Shown here: piece after piece, positions 22,679-32,022 of the stretch | How the letters are laid out: each line of letters begins with the position of its first letter | Position numbering within the stretch: the stretch's first letter is position 1 | DNA from: Streptomyces sp. SID14436 | Lineage (GTDB): Bacteria; Actinomycetota; Actinomycetes; Streptomycetales; Streptomycetaceae | Assembly: GCF_010548465.1 (NCBI RefSeq) | Contig: NZ_JAAGMD010000073.1 | Span: forward strand, 1-64,000 | Length of the DNA stretch: 64,000 bases | Reading direction: 5' to 3' | The notes under the pieces: model-generated | What the model saw: the letters and a program-made list of their open reading frames with translations, nothing else | The model's database searches: none | What the model was told of the DNA's origin: nothing | Made by a program: the position numbers and the translations under genes

Positions 22679-23338
22679 ATGAACGTCACCATCGTCGGCG
22701 CGGGAAACATGGGCCGCGGCATCGGCACCCGGGTCCTGGCAGGGGGCCACACCCTCCGTGTGCACGACCGCACCCGGGCCAAGGCGGAGGAGCTGGCCGC
22801 CGCGCTGCGCGAGGGGGCCTCCGGGGCGGACGCCTCGGCGGTCGACGCCGACGGCGCGGCCGACGCCGACGGCGCGGCCGACGCCGACATCGTGGTCCTG
22901 GCCCTGCCCTATCCGGCCGGGCGCGACATCGCCGCCGCGTGGGCCGAGAGCCTGGACGGGAAGATCGTCGTCGACATCTCCAATCCCGTCGACTTCAGCA
23001 CCTTCGACAAGCTGGTCGTGCCCGCCGACACCTCCGCCGCCGAGCAGATCGCGGCCGCCGCCCCGAAGAGCCGCGTCGTGAAGGCGTTCAACACCACGTT
23101 CGCCGGGCCGCTCGCGGCGGGAAGGGTGGCGGGGCGGCCCCTGGACGTCTTCATCGCCGGGGACGACGACGCGGCCCGGCAGACCGTGGCCGACCTGGTC
23201 ACCGGGGCCGGGCTCCGTCCGCTGGACGTGGGCCCGCTGCACTGGGCGCGCCAGTTGGAAGGCTTCCAGCTGCTGCACATGGCGGCCCAGGACCGACTCG
23301 GCCTGAACTGGTCCAGCGCTCTGACGATCATGACGTGA
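22679..23338 (+). CDS. F420/NADP oxidoreductase-like dinucleotide-binding protein
   Basis: A 219-residue protein with N-terminal Rossmann motif VTIVGAGNMGRGIGTRVL. The body resembles NADPH:F420 oxidoreductase and related NADP-binding proteins (VVDISNPVDF, VVKAFNTTFAGPL). GGAGGAGC precedes ATG 22679. An 18-bp tandem repeat encodes DADGAADADGAADAD in a surface loop between two strands (22844-22888). Actinobacteria use F420 widely, so hydride transfer between NADP and F420 is plausible, but the substrate is not certain. Confidence 0.75.
   Translation: MNVTIVGAGNMGRGIGTRVLAGGHTLRVHDRTRAKAEELAAALREGASGADASAVDADGAADADGAADADIVVLALPYPAGRDIAAAWAESLDGKIVVDISNPVDFSTFDKLVVPADTSAAEQIAAAAPKSRVVKAFNTTFAGPLAAGRVAGRPLDVFIAGDDDAARQTVADLVTGAGLRPLDVGPLHWARQLEGFQLLHMAAQDRLGLNWSSALTIMT
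22844..22888 (+). repeat. 18-bp coding tandem repeat, 2.5 copies
   Basis: GACGCCGACGGCGCGGCC occurs at 22844-22861 and 22862-22879, followed by a half copy. It adds DADGAA units in frame, so copy number can vary without disrupting the protein. Confidence 0.85.
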
Positions 23339-23365
23339 CCGTCGTACCCCACGGCCCGACGCGCG

Positions 23366-24544
23366 TCAGAACGCGTACCGGACCCGCAGCCACGGCGCAT
23401 GGGTGTCGATCAGCTGCCGGAGTTCCGCCACGGCCCGGCGTTTGACGTCGAGGGCGTAGCGGACGTTGAGGTCGCCGTTCTGCGAGCGCTTGGTCTCCTG
23501 CACGTCGGGCCGCCACAGCACCTCCTCCGCGCGCGGGTGCCAGCCCAGGTTGACGTCGTGCAGGGCCTGGTTGTGGGTGAGCATGATGATTTCGGCCGCC
23601 GCCTGCTGCTTCACCCGGGCGGGCAGCACGTCGTCGAGGTGGGTGAGCAGCTCGGTCCAGTCCGGTTGCCAGCCGTCGCGCAGGACGACGGGTGAGAGGT
23701 TGAAGTGGACCTCGTAGCCCGCGTCCAGGAAGTCGGCCGCGGCGGCGATGCGTTCGGCGATCGGGCTGGTGCGGAGGTCGAGCAGCCGGGAGTCGTCGGC
23801 CGGCATGAGGGAGAACCGCACGCGGGTGCGTCCCTGCGGGTCGAGGGCGAGCAGGTCGGGGTTGACGAACTTGGTCGCGAAGGACGCCTTCGCCGTCGGC
23901 AGCCCACGGAACGCGGCGATCAGGTCGGCCGTGTTGTCGCAGATCAGCGCGTCGACGGAGCAGTCGCCGTTCTCCCCGATGTCGTAGACCCACGCCTCGG
24001 GGTCGCACTGGTTGGGCCCGGGTTTGGGGCCCTGGGCCCGTACGTGGCGCCGGATGTGCGCCACGATCGCCTCGATGTTGGTGAAGAGGGTGATGGGGTT
24101 GGCGTAACCCTTGCGCCGGGGGACGTAGCAGTAGGCGCAGGCCATGGCGCAGCCGTTGGAGGGACCGGGGGCGATCCAGTCGGCAGACCGGCCGTTGGGG
24201 CGGGTCGTGAGGGACTGCTTGACGCCGAGGACGAGCGTCTCGGTCTTGACCCGCACCCACCGGGAGACGTTCCCGTCGTTGCCGTGCAGGGACGGGATGC
24301 GCCAGTGACCGGGGACCTCGGTGACGCGCACCCCGGGAAGCCCGGCGATGATCTGCGCGCCGCGCGGGGTGTCGAGGGCGGCGGGCTCGGCGTAGACCTC
24401 CCGGATGTCCAGCATCCGGCGCGCCCGCGCACTGTCCCGGAACGGCTGCCGGGGGGACGGCGCCGGGGCCGTGTCGGCCCACCCGAACAGCGTCGGCTGC
24501 TCGGGTTCACCGGGCGCGGGGCCGGGCGGCGTCGGCTGATCCAC
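23366..24544 (-). CDS. Spore photoproduct lyase-family radical SAM protein
   Basis: A 392-residue radical-SAM protein. The cluster motif CX3CX2C is Cys132-Cys136-Cys139 in GCAMACAYCYVPRRKG, which binds a 4Fe-4S cluster and S-adenosylmethionine. The sequence resembles the spore photoproduct lyase family found across actinobacteria, where the natural substrate is often unproven. GTG 24544 is preceded by GGAGAGGAACGGCAC. It is convergent with the upstream F420-type gene, leaving only 27 bases between the stops. DNA-repair function is a family-level guess. Confidence 0.83.
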   Translation of the reverse strand: MDQPTPPGPAPGEPEQPTLFGWADTAPAPSPRQPFRDSARARRMLDIREVYAEPAALDTPRGAQIIAGLPGVRVTEVPGHWRIPSLHGNDGNVSRWVRVKTETLVLGVKQSLTTRPNGRSADWIAPGPSNGCAMACAYCYVPRRKGYANPITLFTNIEAIVAHIRRHVRAQGPKPGPNQCDPEAWVYDIGENGDCSVDALICDNTADLIAAFRGLPTAKASFATKFVNPDLLALDPQGRTRVRFSLMPADDSRLLDLRTSPIAERIAAAADFLDAGYEVHFNLSPVVLRDGWQPDWTELLTHLDDVLPARVKQQAAAEIIMLTHNQALHDVNLGWHPRAEEVLWRPDVQETKRSQNGDLNVRYALDVKRRAVAELRQLIDTHAPWLRVRYAF

Positions 24545-24652
24545 GTGCCGTTCCTCTCCTCGCCTTCTCGCCCCCCGGGGTGGGGTCGGGCCGGGCCCAC
24601 CGGGGAAGGGCGGGTTGCTCCAGTATCCCGCTCCCGGTGCCACACTGGACGG

Positions 24653-24943
24653 GTGGCGGATCCGCAGGAGCGAGAGCTGGACCGGCGCCTGGAGCAGGTC
24701 ATCCTGGACCTGCTGGCACAGCGCGCGGCCACCGCGTCGATCTGCCCGTCCGACGCGGCCCGCAGGGCCTACGAGGGGGACGAGGGGCACGACGACGGCT
24801 GGCGGGCGTTGATGGAGCCGGCCCGCCGCGCCGCCTGGCGTCTGGTGTCGGCCGGGGAGGTCGAGGTGACCCAGGCGGGCCGGCCCGTCACGGAGGACAC
24901 GGCCCGCGGTCCGATCCGCATCCGTCGCCCGAGGCAGGGGTAG
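24653..24943 (+). CDS. DUF3253 protein
   Basis: A 96-residue small protein, winged-helix-like, with the DUF3253 pattern ICPSDAARRAY ... WRALMEPARRAAWRL ... EVEVTQAGRPV. No catalytic or membrane segment is visible. It starts at GTG 24653, 108 bases from the divergent radical-SAM gene, and ends 17 bases before a convergent SDR gene. Confidence 0.85.
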   Translation: MADPQERELDRRLEQVILDLLAQRAATASICPSDAARRAYEGDEGHDDGWRALMEPARRAAWRLVSAGEVEVTQAGRPVTEDTARGPIRIRRPRQG

Positions 24944-24960
24944 CACGGCACGGGCGGGCG

Positions 24961-25785
24961 TCACGGCGACCGGCGACCGGAGTCCCCCGTGTCCCCCGCG
25001 TCCGCGGAGCCCGGTTCCGCCATGCGCCGGTGCGCCGCCGCCTTGAGCCCGTCGGGCAGCACCTTCCCGGCCAGCCCCTGTGCCTTCGCCTTCAGCGACC
25101 CGGTGAGGGCCTTCCGCTCACCCTTGACGATCGCCTCGTACGCCTGCTCGGCGACCTGCGCGGGATCGTCCTTCCTCATGGTGCCGATCCGGGTGTCGTC
25201 CTCCATGCCGGCCCGGTCGAAGAACTCCGTGTCCGTGGGGCCCGGCAGGAAGGACGTGACGGTCACGCCGGTGTCCTTGACCTCGTCGGCCAGCGCCTGG
25301 GCGAAGGACTCCACGAACGCCTTGGAGGCGTTGTACACGGGCTGGAAGGAACCGGGCGTCGCCGAGGCGACGGACGAGGTGAAGGCGAGCCGGCCCTCGC
25401 CGCGGGCCACCATGGCCCGGAGCAGCGGTTTGGCCAGCCGTACCGTCGCGGTGACGTTGAGGTCGATGACCTCCTGGTCGTCGGCGAGGTCGGTGTCCAC
25501 GAAGGCGCCGCCCTGGCCCACCCCGGCATTGAGGGCGGCCACGTCGACCGTGAGGCCGTCGAGGGCGTCCAGGAGCATGAAGCGCCCCTCGCCGGTCCGC
25601 AGATCGGCGCGCACCGTACGGACGTCGGCCCCCGTCTCCCGCAGCTCCCGGGCGGCGGAGTCCAGCGCCTCGTCCTCGGCGTTCACCACGAGGTCGTACC
25701 CGTGCAGCGCGAACTGCCGGGCGAGCTCGCGGCCGATTCCGCTGGACGCGCCGGTGATCAGGGCGAGTGGCCGTGTCTCAGTCAT
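24961..25785 (-). CDS. Short-chain dehydrogenase/reductase
   Basis: A 274-residue SDR with TGASSGIGRELARQ at the NADP site and the catalytic set Ser in FTSSVASATPG plus YNASK (Tyr-x-x-x-Lys). The LNAGVG stretch gives the usual NNAG position. The C-terminal region (DTEFFDRAGM onward) is of the group often annotated as sulfoacetaldehyde or oxidoreductase of unknown substrate. ATG 25785 faces the divergent TPP-enzyme gene across 222 bases. Confidence 0.88.
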   Translation of the reverse strand: MTETRPLALITGASSGIGRELARQFALHGYDLVVNAEDEALDSAARELRETGADVRTVRADLRTGEGRFMLLDALDGLTVDVAALNAGVGQGGAFVDTDLADDQEVIDLNVTATVRLAKPLLRAMVARGEGRLAFTSSVASATPGSFQPVYNASKAFVESFAQALADEVKDTGVTVTSFLPGPTDTEFFDRAGMEDDTRIGTMRKDDPAQVAEQAYEAIVKGERKALTGSLKAKAQGLAGKVLPDGLKAAAHRRMAEPGSADAGDTGDSGRRSP

Positions 25786-26007
25786 GGCGGACGAGTAACC
25801 GCCCCGCCCCGTGCCAAGCATCGCCGCGGCCCGCGACGACCCGGCCACCGGTCCGTCCCGACGGGGGGCGACGGGCGAGCTCGGCGCGGGCGACGTTTCG
25901 CCCGTATCCGCACGGTTACCCAGGAGGCGTCGCACCCTCGCGCGCCGCCGTGCACGGGCCTGACGCGCCGGGGCGGTCGTCGTCGACGGGATCGGAACGG
26001 AGTGTCC

Positions 26008-27852
26008 ATGGCCAGCACCAAGGTGTCCGACTACATCCTCCAGCGGCTCCGCGAATGGGACGTCGACCACGTCTTCGCCTACGCGGGCGACGGCATCAAC
26101 GGTCTGCTGGCGGCCTGGGGGCGGGCGGACAACGACCCGAAGTTCGTCCAGGCCCGCCACGAGGAGATGGCCGCGTTCCAGGCCGTCGGCTACGCGAAGT
26201 TCTCCGGCAAGGCCGGCGTGTGCGCGGCCACGTCCGGCCCCGGCGCCATCCACCTGCTGAACGGGCTGTACGACGCCAAGCTGGACCACGTGCCGGTGGT
26301 GGCGCTGGTCGGGCAGACCGACCGCAGCGCCATGGGCGGCTCCTACCAGCAGGAAGTGGACCTCGCGAGCCTGTACAAGGACGTCGCCTCCGACTTCTGC
26401 GAGACGGTCATGGTGCCCGAGCAGTTGCCCAACCTGATCGACCGGGCGTTCCGCACCGCGTACGCCGAACGCACCGTCACCGCGCTCATCATCCCCGGTG
26501 ACGTGCAGGAACTGGACTACAGCCCGCCCACCCACGCGTTCAAGATGGTCCCCTCCAGCCTCGGCCTGAGCCGCTACGCGCCGGTGCCCGCCGACGAGGA
26601 CGTGCAGCGGGCCGCCGACGTGCTGAACGCCGGGGAACGGGTCGCGGTGCTGATCGGCCAGGGCGCCCGTGGCGCGCGCGAGGAGGTCGAGCGGCTGGCG
26701 GACGTGCTCGGCGCCGGCGTGGCCAAGGCCCTGCTCGGCAAGGACGCCCTGCCCGACGACCTGCCCTACGTCACCGGCTCCATCGGCCTGCTGGGCACCC
26801 GCCCCTCCTACGAGCTGATGCAGGAGTGCGACACCCTGCTGATGATCGGCTCCAGCTTCCCGTACACCCAGTTCATGCCGGAACTGGACCAGGCCCGCGC
26901 GGTGCAGATCGACATCGACCCGCACATGATCGGCCTGCGCTACCCGAACGAGGTCAACCTCGTCGGCGACGCCCGCGAGACCCTGCGCCGCCTGCTGCCC
27001 AAGCTGCACCGCAAGCAGGACCGGACATGGCGGGACACGGTCGAGAAAAACGTGGCCCGCTGGTGGGAGGTCATGCAGCGCCGGGCCGCCGTCAGCGCCG
27101 CCCCCGTCAACCCGGAGTACGTCGTGCACGCCCTGGACGGCAAGCTGCCCGACGACGCGATCCTCGCCGCCGACTCCGGCTCGGCCGCCAACTGGTACGC
27201 CCGCCACCTGCGGTTGCGCGGGCGCATGCGCGGCTCCCTGTCCGGCACCCTGGCCACCATGGGCCCCGGCGTGCCGTACGCCATCGGCGCGAAGTTCGCC
27301 CACCCCGACCGGCCCGCCATCGCCCTCGTCGGAGACGGCGCCATGCAGATGAACGGCATGATGGAGCTGGTCACGGCCGCGAAGTACTACCGCGAGTGGT
27401 CCGACCCGCGGCTCGTCGTCGCCGTGCTGAACAACGGCGACCTCAACCAGGTCACCTGGGAGATGCGCGCCATGTCCGGCGCCCCCCAGTTCGAGGAGTC
27501 CCAGCACATCCCCGACCTCCCCTACGCCGACATCGCCCGGAGCATCGGCCTGGACGGCGTACGGGTGGAGAAGCCCAAGCAGGTCGAGGCCGCCTGGGAC
27601 CGGGCCCTCGCCGCCGACCGGCCGTTCGTGATCGACTTCCGCACCGACCCGGCCGTCCCGCCGATCCCGCCGCACGCCTCGCTGGACCAGATCGAGGCCG
27701 CGGCGGCCGCGATCCTCAAGGGCGACAGCGACCGCGCCTCGATGGTGAAACAGGGCCTCAAGGCCAAGGTGCAGGAGATGCTACCCGGCAGCCGCCACCG
27801 GGACGACCACCCCGGCGCGGGGCGGCACGACAGCTCCGAGAAGAACTCTTGA
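26008..27852 (+). CDS. Thiamine-pyrophosphate enzyme, pyruvate oxidase/acetolactate synthase-like
   Basis: A 614-residue three-domain TPP enzyme. The N-terminal domain has the catalytic Glu in QARHEEMAAFQAVGYAK and GPGAIHLLNGLYDAK. The C-terminal domain has the TPP motif GDGAMQMNGMMELVTAAKYY ... LNNGDLNQV. It resembles PoxB-type pyruvate oxidases and the broad thiamine pyrophosphate-requiring group rather than biosynthetic acetolactate synthase, since no small regulatory subunit gene is near. ATG 26008 follows GGAACGGAG. The substrate is not certain. Confidence 0.87.
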   Translation: MASTKVSDYILQRLREWDVDHVFAYAGDGINGLLAAWGRADNDPKFVQARHEEMAAFQAVGYAKFSGKAGVCAATSGPGAIHLLNGLYDAKLDHVPVVALVGQTDRSAMGGSYQQEVDLASLYKDVASDFCETVMVPEQLPNLIDRAFRTAYAERTVTALIIPGDVQELDYSPPTHAFKMVPSSLGLSRYAPVPADEDVQRAADVLNAGERVAVLIGQGARGAREEVERLADVLGAGVAKALLGKDALPDDLPYVTGSIGLLGTRPSYELMQECDTLLMIGSSFPYTQFMPELDQARAVQIDIDPHMIGLRYPNEVNLVGDARETLRRLLPKLHRKQDRTWRDTVEKNVARWWEVMQRRAAVSAAPVNPEYVVHALDGKLPDDAILAADSGSAANWYARHLRLRGRMRGSLSGTLATMGPGVPYAIGAKFAHPDRPAIALVGDGAMQMNGMMELVTAAKYYREWSDPRLVVAVLNNGDLNQVTWEMRAMSGAPQFEESQHIPDLPYADIARSIGLDGVRVEKPKQVEAAWDRALAADRPFVIDFRTDPAVPPIPPHASLDQIEAAAAAILKGDSDRASMVKQGLKAKVQEMLPGSRHRDDHPGAGRHDSSEKNS

Positions 27853-27906
27853 CGAGGGCCCAGCCTGAAGCGGTTACGCCGGCGCCCACCTCTGCCCTGC
27901 CGTGAC

Positions 27907-27930
27907 GCCCGCTCCCCCAGCGGAGCGGGC
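27907..27930 (+). terminator. Hairpin after the TPP-enzyme gene
   Basis: GCCCGCTC (27907-27914) pairs with GAGCGGGC (27923-27930) with an 8-base loop, 55 bases after the stop at 27852. No U-tract is visible. The rest of 27853-28079 contains no gene I can support. Confidence 0.5.
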
Positions 27931-28079
27931 ACACCAGTGTCCGGCGCACGCACCTGGACGCTCCTCACGCCACGCCCGCACGGCCGTTACAACACCGGAA
28001 AGCCTCCCGCCCGAGGGTCCGGCTTCGAGAAATTCCACGGAGGTCGGGCCGGGCCACCACTGCCCGACCACGTCCACGG

Positions 28080-28784
28080 TTATACGGGATCGAGCACAGG
28101 CTTCTCGGGGAGCCCGCCATTCCCCTCACAACGCAGTTCCTTGGCCATGGCCAGGGCGACGGAGTGAGCGACCGTCGCATATGCGTCCTTCAACGCCTTT
28201 ACGTCCCCTTCAAACTCCCTCGGCACGGCCCAATGCTGCACCATGACAATGAGGTGCGCCAATCCCAACGAGTCGGGCAATCTAGTTCCACGGCAAGAAA
28301 AGAACACCATCGCCTTATCCGCCGCCGCCACCGTCCGCTCCCCCATTCTCAGCTCGGTGAATTTTGACGCCGGGGAACCTGTCGGGGGGGACGGACTCGC
28401 ATCCCAGCTAATCTTGATCTCGAAACTGGGTTTTCCAATCGGAGTGTAGACACCACAGATGTCCTGTCGGCCGACGTTAAGATCGGGATACGCATTGACA
28501 ACGTCATCTGCGGCCCGGGCGATGGTGTACTCCTCAGCCGAAGCTTCGAACCGAGACTCCCCCGTGATCAACTCCAGCGCCCGTGACGCCTCGACAGAAA
28601 TAGCATTTCCACCGCAAAGCTCTGTCCCCGCCACCACTTTGTAGTCCTTCGGAATTTTCGGATCCCGACTTTCCTCTCGACCCTCACTGCAACCTGCGGA
28701 TCCAAGGCACAACAATCCGGCTAGCACACCGCTGAGAAGCCGCCCACGAACCGGCCCGAGATTGAATACAGAAAACCTCTTCAT
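28080..28784 (-). CDS. Lipoprotein of unknown function
   Basis: A 234-residue lipoprotein: positively charged start (MKRFS), hydrophobic core and lipobox LGSAGC (Cys near residue 32). The body has several Cys residues and no recognised domain. ATG 28784 is preceded by AGAAAGAGAAC; the longer frame from 28823 would overlap the upstream gene. Base composition is clearly less GC-rich than in neighbouring genes, suggesting transfer. It directly follows the 780-residue protein gene, so it could be its partner, for example a surface-anchored immunity or receptor protein. That is inference. Confidence 0.7.
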   Translation of the reverse strand: MKRFSVFNLGPVRGRLLSGVLAGLLCLGSAGCSEGREESRDPKIPKDYKVVAGTELCGGNAISVEASRALELITGESRFEASAEEYTIARAADDVVNAYPDLNVGRQDICGVYTPIGKPSFEIKISWDASPSPPTGSPASKFTELRMGERTVAAADKAMVFFSCRGTRLPDSLGLAHLIVMVQHWAVPREFEGDVKALKDAYATVAHSVALAMAKELRCEGNGGLPEKPVLDPV

Positions 28785-28803
28785 GTTCTCTTTCTCGCTA
28801 GAA

Positions 28804-31146
28804 TCAACCCGTCTCCGGTTCATTTCCTACCTGCTGCGCCCGATCGTTGCCGGCCCCGTAACCAATCAGCCTCGAATTCACCAAATCCTCCCGCAGCGCG
28901 CTGCCGTACGAAATGCCGTGGCGCGTCATAAAGTTCTCCAACGGACCTTCGGTCATCTCCTCCCCGGCAGCATAGATTTTCTTCCTCTCCTGTTCGACAA
29001 GGTCTTCCACCTTTTCCTTGTGCTCGTCCACGGACTTGTCCGAAACGTCCCCGACCAACTGGCTGATGGCCTGCTCAACCGCGCCACTGGCCGTATCAGT
29101 CGCCAATGGGATGAGCACCGCGGCCGTACCGACGGCCGCGGTTGCAGGCAAGAAGGCCACACCGGCGGCGAGGGTCGCAGTAGCTCCGAACTCGACCCAG
29201 CCCGCGCGTCGCGCGACCGCCTTCTCATAGTCCTCATGGGTCTTGAGGTGAGTCGCTTTCACCTGGTCGGCCCGTGACTGGTCCAGCATCCCCTGCACCT
29301 CGGCGCCCACACGCACGGCCGCCCTGGCCGAACCCTCCTTGATCCCGTCCGGGCCCACGGTCCCCTCCAGAACGCTGCGGGTGTACGCCTGTTCCGCGGT
29401 CGAAAGCGTCGCGTAGGCATCGGGATGCTGGCCCAGAGTAGTCAGGAAACCTCGGACAATGCTCCGCCCGTCCCCGTCCTCGGTGTCCGCGAAGTCGATG
29501 CGCCCCTCCGCGTTCCCGCCCGGTGCGAACACGCTGTCCCGATGGTTCTTGTCCAGAGCCCAGTTGATGTCGTCGATGTACCCCGCGCCCATGATGCCCA
29601 GGCTGTCCGCCATCGCCTCGTGCTGCTTCAGCAGAGCCGGGTCGGCACCGTACTTCTCCATGACCTGCTGCATGATCGCCGCGTTCTCCGCGTCGCGCAC
29701 CACGTGCGGGTCCGGGACTCCGGCCGGGTAGCCGAGGGTCGCTGCTTCCAGGGCATGACCGAGCGCGTCCGGCATGTGGTCGAGTGATGCCTCGAGTTCC
29801 TTCTCGTCCACCGAGTTGACGTCGCCGAAGGACTCCCACTCCTCGTTGCCGAAGAAGTCGAGGTAGTTCTCGATGTCCTTGCCGTTCTTGTCCTTGCCCA
29901 GGTCGGCCGTGGCGCCCCGGTTGACCGTGCCGTCCTCGTTGTAGGCAGTGGGAGGGTCCGTGAAGAACTTCTTCGCGGCTTCCGGGCTGTTGCCGAGCGC
30001 CTCCAGCATGGCGGTCGTCGGGTCGTAACCGGCCCCGTTCACGCCGGAGGGGTTGAACGGGTTCTTGTACGGGCCGTTCACCTGCTTGTTTCCGGCGAAC
30101 AGGCCCGGATCCTTCTGGTGCAGCTGCGCCACGTGTTCGGCGATCGGGTTGAGGAACTTCGCGTCGTAGTTCCCGTACCGCATGATCCCGCCCAGCAGCT
30201 GGTACCCGAACGGGCCGCCCTGGTCGTACTTGCTCAACGGAATGCGCTCCGTGCCCAACTTGCGCAGCTCCGGGCCCCACTTTTCGGTGAAGTCCTTGTC
30301 CTGGGAGGCGGTCGCCAGATTGAGGCCGAGGTTTCTCTGGAGGTCCTGGACGTCCTTGAGGCGTTGCGGGTCGACCTTGCCGAAGTCGTGTGTGTCCGTG
30401 GCGAGCTGGCCGAAGAACGCCAGCGCCTTCTCCGGTCCCAGCCTGTTGTAGAAGACCTGGGCGAACTCGGCCGACTTGCTGTTGTCCTTCAGCAGTTCGT
30501 TGAGCTGCTGAAGCTGCGCGTGCGTGAGGTCCGGGCCCTTGGAGGCCAGTGCAACCGCGCGGGCGGCTTCCTCCTGGTCCAGCGTGGTGTACCTCGGAGC
30601 GCCGAAGTCCTTGCGGTCGGTGACGTTGGCCTCGAGGGAGTTCTTGAGAGCGAGGTCGGTGTCGTTGCAGTTGTCGACGATGAGGTCGATCCGCTTCTGC
30701 CACTGCTCGACCGCCTGCCGCTCCTTGCGCAGAAGCTGGTCGTAGTCGGGTTCGTTCCGAGCTCCCTTGATCTCGGACAGCGGTTCCCGCGGCGTCACCT
30801 TGCCCTTGCCGTCCACGCGAACGCCGGCCGCGGGCCCCTCGTCGTCGCGGATGGCGATCAGGTCGGCTCTGGCCTTCTTGATGGCCGCGTAGCCCTCGTT
30901 CAGGATCCGGTGCACGCCCTTGGCCTCGGTCACGGCGTCCGCGAACTCCTTGGCCGTCTTGCCGATGAACTCCTTGGTCACGCCTGCGTTGACGCCCTGC
31001 CAGGCCGCCCTGTCCGCCTTCTTCTTCATCCCGTCACGGGCATCGGCGGCGAGTGTCTCCAGCTTTCCCGCCATCTCGGACCAGTCGTCGACCGCCGCCT
31101 TCAGCTTGGCCAACGGCGCATCGATGATGTCCTCGAACTTCAGCAC
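28804..31146 (-). CDS. Large WXG100/ESX-associated protein (780 aa), putative secreted effector
   Basis: A 780-residue protein. The first about 150 residues are a helical ESX-like region (FEDIIDAPLAKLKAAVDDW, KEFIGKTAKEFADAVTEAK). The middle part has the MLEALGNSPEAAKKFF type of motif seen in a family of large actinobacterial proteins (DUF6571-like, from memory). A hydrophobic glycine/alanine-rich stretch near 660-690 (TLAAGVAFLPATAAVGTAAV) could insert in membranes. No signal peptide is visible, as expected for type VII substrates. A small WXG-like gene lies 16 bases upstream and a lipoprotein gene follows. The activity is unknown. Confidence 0.68.
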   Translation of the reverse strand: MLKFEDIIDAPLAKLKAAVDDWSEMAGKLETLAADARDGMKKKADRAAWQGVNAGVTKEFIGKTAKEFADAVTEAKGVHRILNEGYAAIKKARADLIAIRDDEGPAAGVRVDGKGKVTPREPLSEIKGARNEPDYDQLLRKERQAVEQWQKRIDLIVDNCNDTDLALKNSLEANVTDRKDFGAPRYTTLDQEEAARAVALASKGPDLTHAQLQQLNELLKDNSKSAEFAQVFYNRLGPEKALAFFGQLATDTHDFGKVDPQRLKDVQDLQRNLGLNLATASQDKDFTEKWGPELRKLGTERIPLSKYDQGGPFGYQLLGGIMRYGNYDAKFLNPIAEHVAQLHQKDPGLFAGNKQVNGPYKNPFNPSGVNGAGYDPTTAMLEALGNSPEAAKKFFTDPPTAYNEDGTVNRGATADLGKDKNGKDIENYLDFFGNEEWESFGDVNSVDEKELEASLDHMPDALGHALEAATLGYPAGVPDPHVVRDAENAAIMQQVMEKYGADPALLKQHEAMADSLGIMGAGYIDDINWALDKNHRDSVFAPGGNAEGRIDFADTEDGDGRSIVRGFLTTLGQHPDAYATLSTAEQAYTRSVLEGTVGPDGIKEGSARAAVRVGAEVQGMLDQSRADQVKATHLKTHEDYEKAVARRAGWVEFGATATLAAGVAFLPATAAVGTAAVLIPLATDTASGAVEQAISQLVGDVSDKSVDEHKEKVEDLVEQERKKIYAAGEEMTEGPLENFMTRHGISYGSALREDLVNSRLIGYGAGNDRAQQVGNEPETG

Positions 31147-31162
31147 GTCGCTCCCCCGAGCC

Positions 31163-31576
31163 CTACTTCATGTACTCGCTGAGCACCGAGATCCTCAGCA
31201 GTTCACCCTCGACCTTCGCCTCGTCCTTGGCGTGCTGCGCCTTGCTGAAGTCGAGGTGGTTGGAGATCCGCGCGCAGGCGTCCAGCAGGGTCTTCAGATG
31301 CGTCTGCCAGCGGTCGTGGACCTTCAGCACGGCTGAACCGCTCACGAAGTTGCCGTTGGTCAGCGCCGTTGCCGCATCGAACGTGGCGGGACGGGCGATG
31401 TCGCCCTCCTTCGTCAACCGCCCCAGCAAGTCGTAGGCGTCGTTGCCGATGGCGCCCAGGTCGTCACGGTTGACCACCAGGTCGTACTCGCCGTCGGCCG
31501 GGCCGCTGTTGATCTGTGTCGCCGTGCGATCGGCAGCAGCAGCGCGCAGCTCTGCCCATTCCTTCTCGAATGTCAT
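31163..31576 (-). CDS. Small ESX-like helical protein, partner of the 780-aa protein
   Basis: A 137-residue protein, predicted largely helical, with one Trp in the second half (VHDRWQTHLKTLLD). It has the length and position of WXG100-like chaperones or substrates encoded before large ESX proteins. ATG 31576 follows GGGGGATCTGT. No catalytic motif, signal peptide or membrane segment is present. Forming a complex with the downstream protein is inferred from gene order. Confidence 0.65.
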   Translation of the reverse strand: MTFEKEWAELRAAAADRTATQINSGPADGEYDLVVNRDDLGAIGNDAYDLLGRLTKEGDIARPATFDAATALTNGNFVSGSAVLKVHDRWQTHLKTLLDACARISNHLDFSKAQHAKDEAKVEGELLRISVLSEYMK

Positions 31577-31957
31577 ACAGATCCCCCGAAGTCCTCCTAC
31601 CGACCGACCGCTGCACGATATGCGGGCGATCACCGGCCTCTTCACCGGTCGTCTTGTCTCACCATTCGTCCGCGGGTGGCAACAGCGGCACCCGCGGAGC
31701 CACTCTGGCACTACCGGCTTGACGTGGCAGGTTCACTCGAACGAGACCCGGCCCGCACGTGGCCTCGGACCAGTCGACGTCGAGCGCGCAGCACGACCCG
31801 CGGTGCTGAACCATGGGATCACGACCGGCCGCCGGATGCAGGAGAACACTCCGGAGTGGCTGATTGGCACATCGCCGCACGAAGGAATGACCGAACAGAG
31901 GAAACGGTGGCGGCCGTCGTCGATGGAGTTGCTCCCGCCCCCTGGCGGACAAGACGG
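31577..31957. other. Intergenic region upstream of the ESX-like cassette
   Basis: No gene can be supported here. Reading frames present on both strands are rich in Arg/Pro and lack ribosome sites. The promoter of the ESX-like cassette must lie near 31580-31700 on the minus strand, but no clear hexamer pair was found. Confidence 0.5.
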
Positions 31958-32007
31958 CGGCCGGCTGCGGCCCCCGTCGTAGGACGGACGGAGCCCGCAG
32001 CCGGCCG
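31958..32007 (-). terminator. Transcription terminator of xlnC
   Basis: CGGCCGGCTGCGG (31958-31970) pairs perfectly with CCGCAGCCGGCCG (31995-32007). The 24-base loop contains an inner hairpin CCGTC/GACGG. It lies 16 bases past the xlnC stop on the minus strand. Confidence 0.8.
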
Positions 32008-32022
32008 TATGCCGGGCGGAGG

